This document shows, piece after piece, positions 6,695 through 6,717 of a DNA stretch of 6,717 nucleotides. Source of the stretch: Ignavibacteriales bacterium UBA6490 (GTDB lineage Bacteria; Bacteroidota; Ignavibacteria; Ignavibacteriales; Ignavibacteriaceae); NCBI GenBank assembly GCA_002435365.1, contig DJMM01000053.1:1-6717 (forward strand), read 5' to 3'. The notes beneath the pieces were generated by a model. It searched no databases. It saw only the letters and a list, made by a program, of their open reading frames with translations, and was not told where the DNA came from. The first letter of the stretch is position 1. Each line of letters opens with the position of its first letter. The translations under genes were made by a program, and so were the position numbers.

Positions 6695-6717
6695 GACCAT
6701 GAATGACCACGAATGAC
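6684..6717. repeat. Direct tandem repeats of a 10-11 bp unit, running off the window
   Basis: Three units follow one another: GACCATTGAAT (6684-6694), GACCATGAAT (6695-6704) and GACCACGAAT (6705-6714), then GAC at the window edge. Units differ by one inserted T and one T/C change. The first unit is also the right arm of the neighbouring palindrome, so the array contains one inverted and at least three direct copies of the same core. The true length of the array cannot be seen. Confidence 0.85.

Noticed and set aside
6684..6717. CRISPR array at the right edge
   Set aside because: The repeat unit is only 10-11 bp with no spacers, and no cas gene is visible; it is a simple tandem repeat.

Overview
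This is an ordinary-looking piece of a diderm bacterial chromosome. The moderate-to-low GC, very AT-rich intergenic gaps, the "AYS|Q" signal-peptide style of the last gene and the mixed use of weak and clear Shine-Dalgarno sites suggest the Bacteroidota/Chlorobiota/Ignavibacteriota group. My best guess is an Ignavibacteria-like organism. This comes from style only; no marker gene fixes the taxonomy.

Layout: (1) At 1-277 on the minus strand lies the N-terminal 92 codons of galactose-1-phosphate uridylyltransferase (galT), cut by the window edge. (2) A 90-bp AT-rich divergent intergenic region follows. (3) At 368-3762 there is a compact plus-strand block with gaps of only 3-5 bp: a lipoprotein sugar-binding protein of the RbsB class, an RbsC-class ABC permease, a CPBP-family membrane protease homologue, and pdxJ (pyridoxine 5'-phosphate synthase). 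(4) After a 112-bp gap comes a sodium:alanine/glycine symporter (AlsT/AgcS family). (5) After a 57-bp gap comes a 448-aa secreted, probably outer-membrane beta-rich protein of unknown function. (6) The window ends in a structured intergenic repeat: a 50-bp near-perfect palindrome whose right arm is the first unit of a 10-11 bp direct-repeat array running off the edge.

How the genes may work together: the binding protein and permease form an incomplete sugar importer, because no ABC ATPase gene is visible. Divergent galT hints that the sugar could be galactose or a galactose-containing compound, but that is inference from position. The CPBP gene and pdxJ appear to be translationally coupled to the transporter genes without an obvious functional link. 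PdxJ makes the PLP precursor, AlsT imports small amino acids, and the last gene acts at the cell envelope. I see no clear undescribed multi-gene system. The best candidates for a second look are the terminal palindrome/repeat element, the ATPase-less importer, and the unassigned envelope protein with a calcium-loop-like segment.
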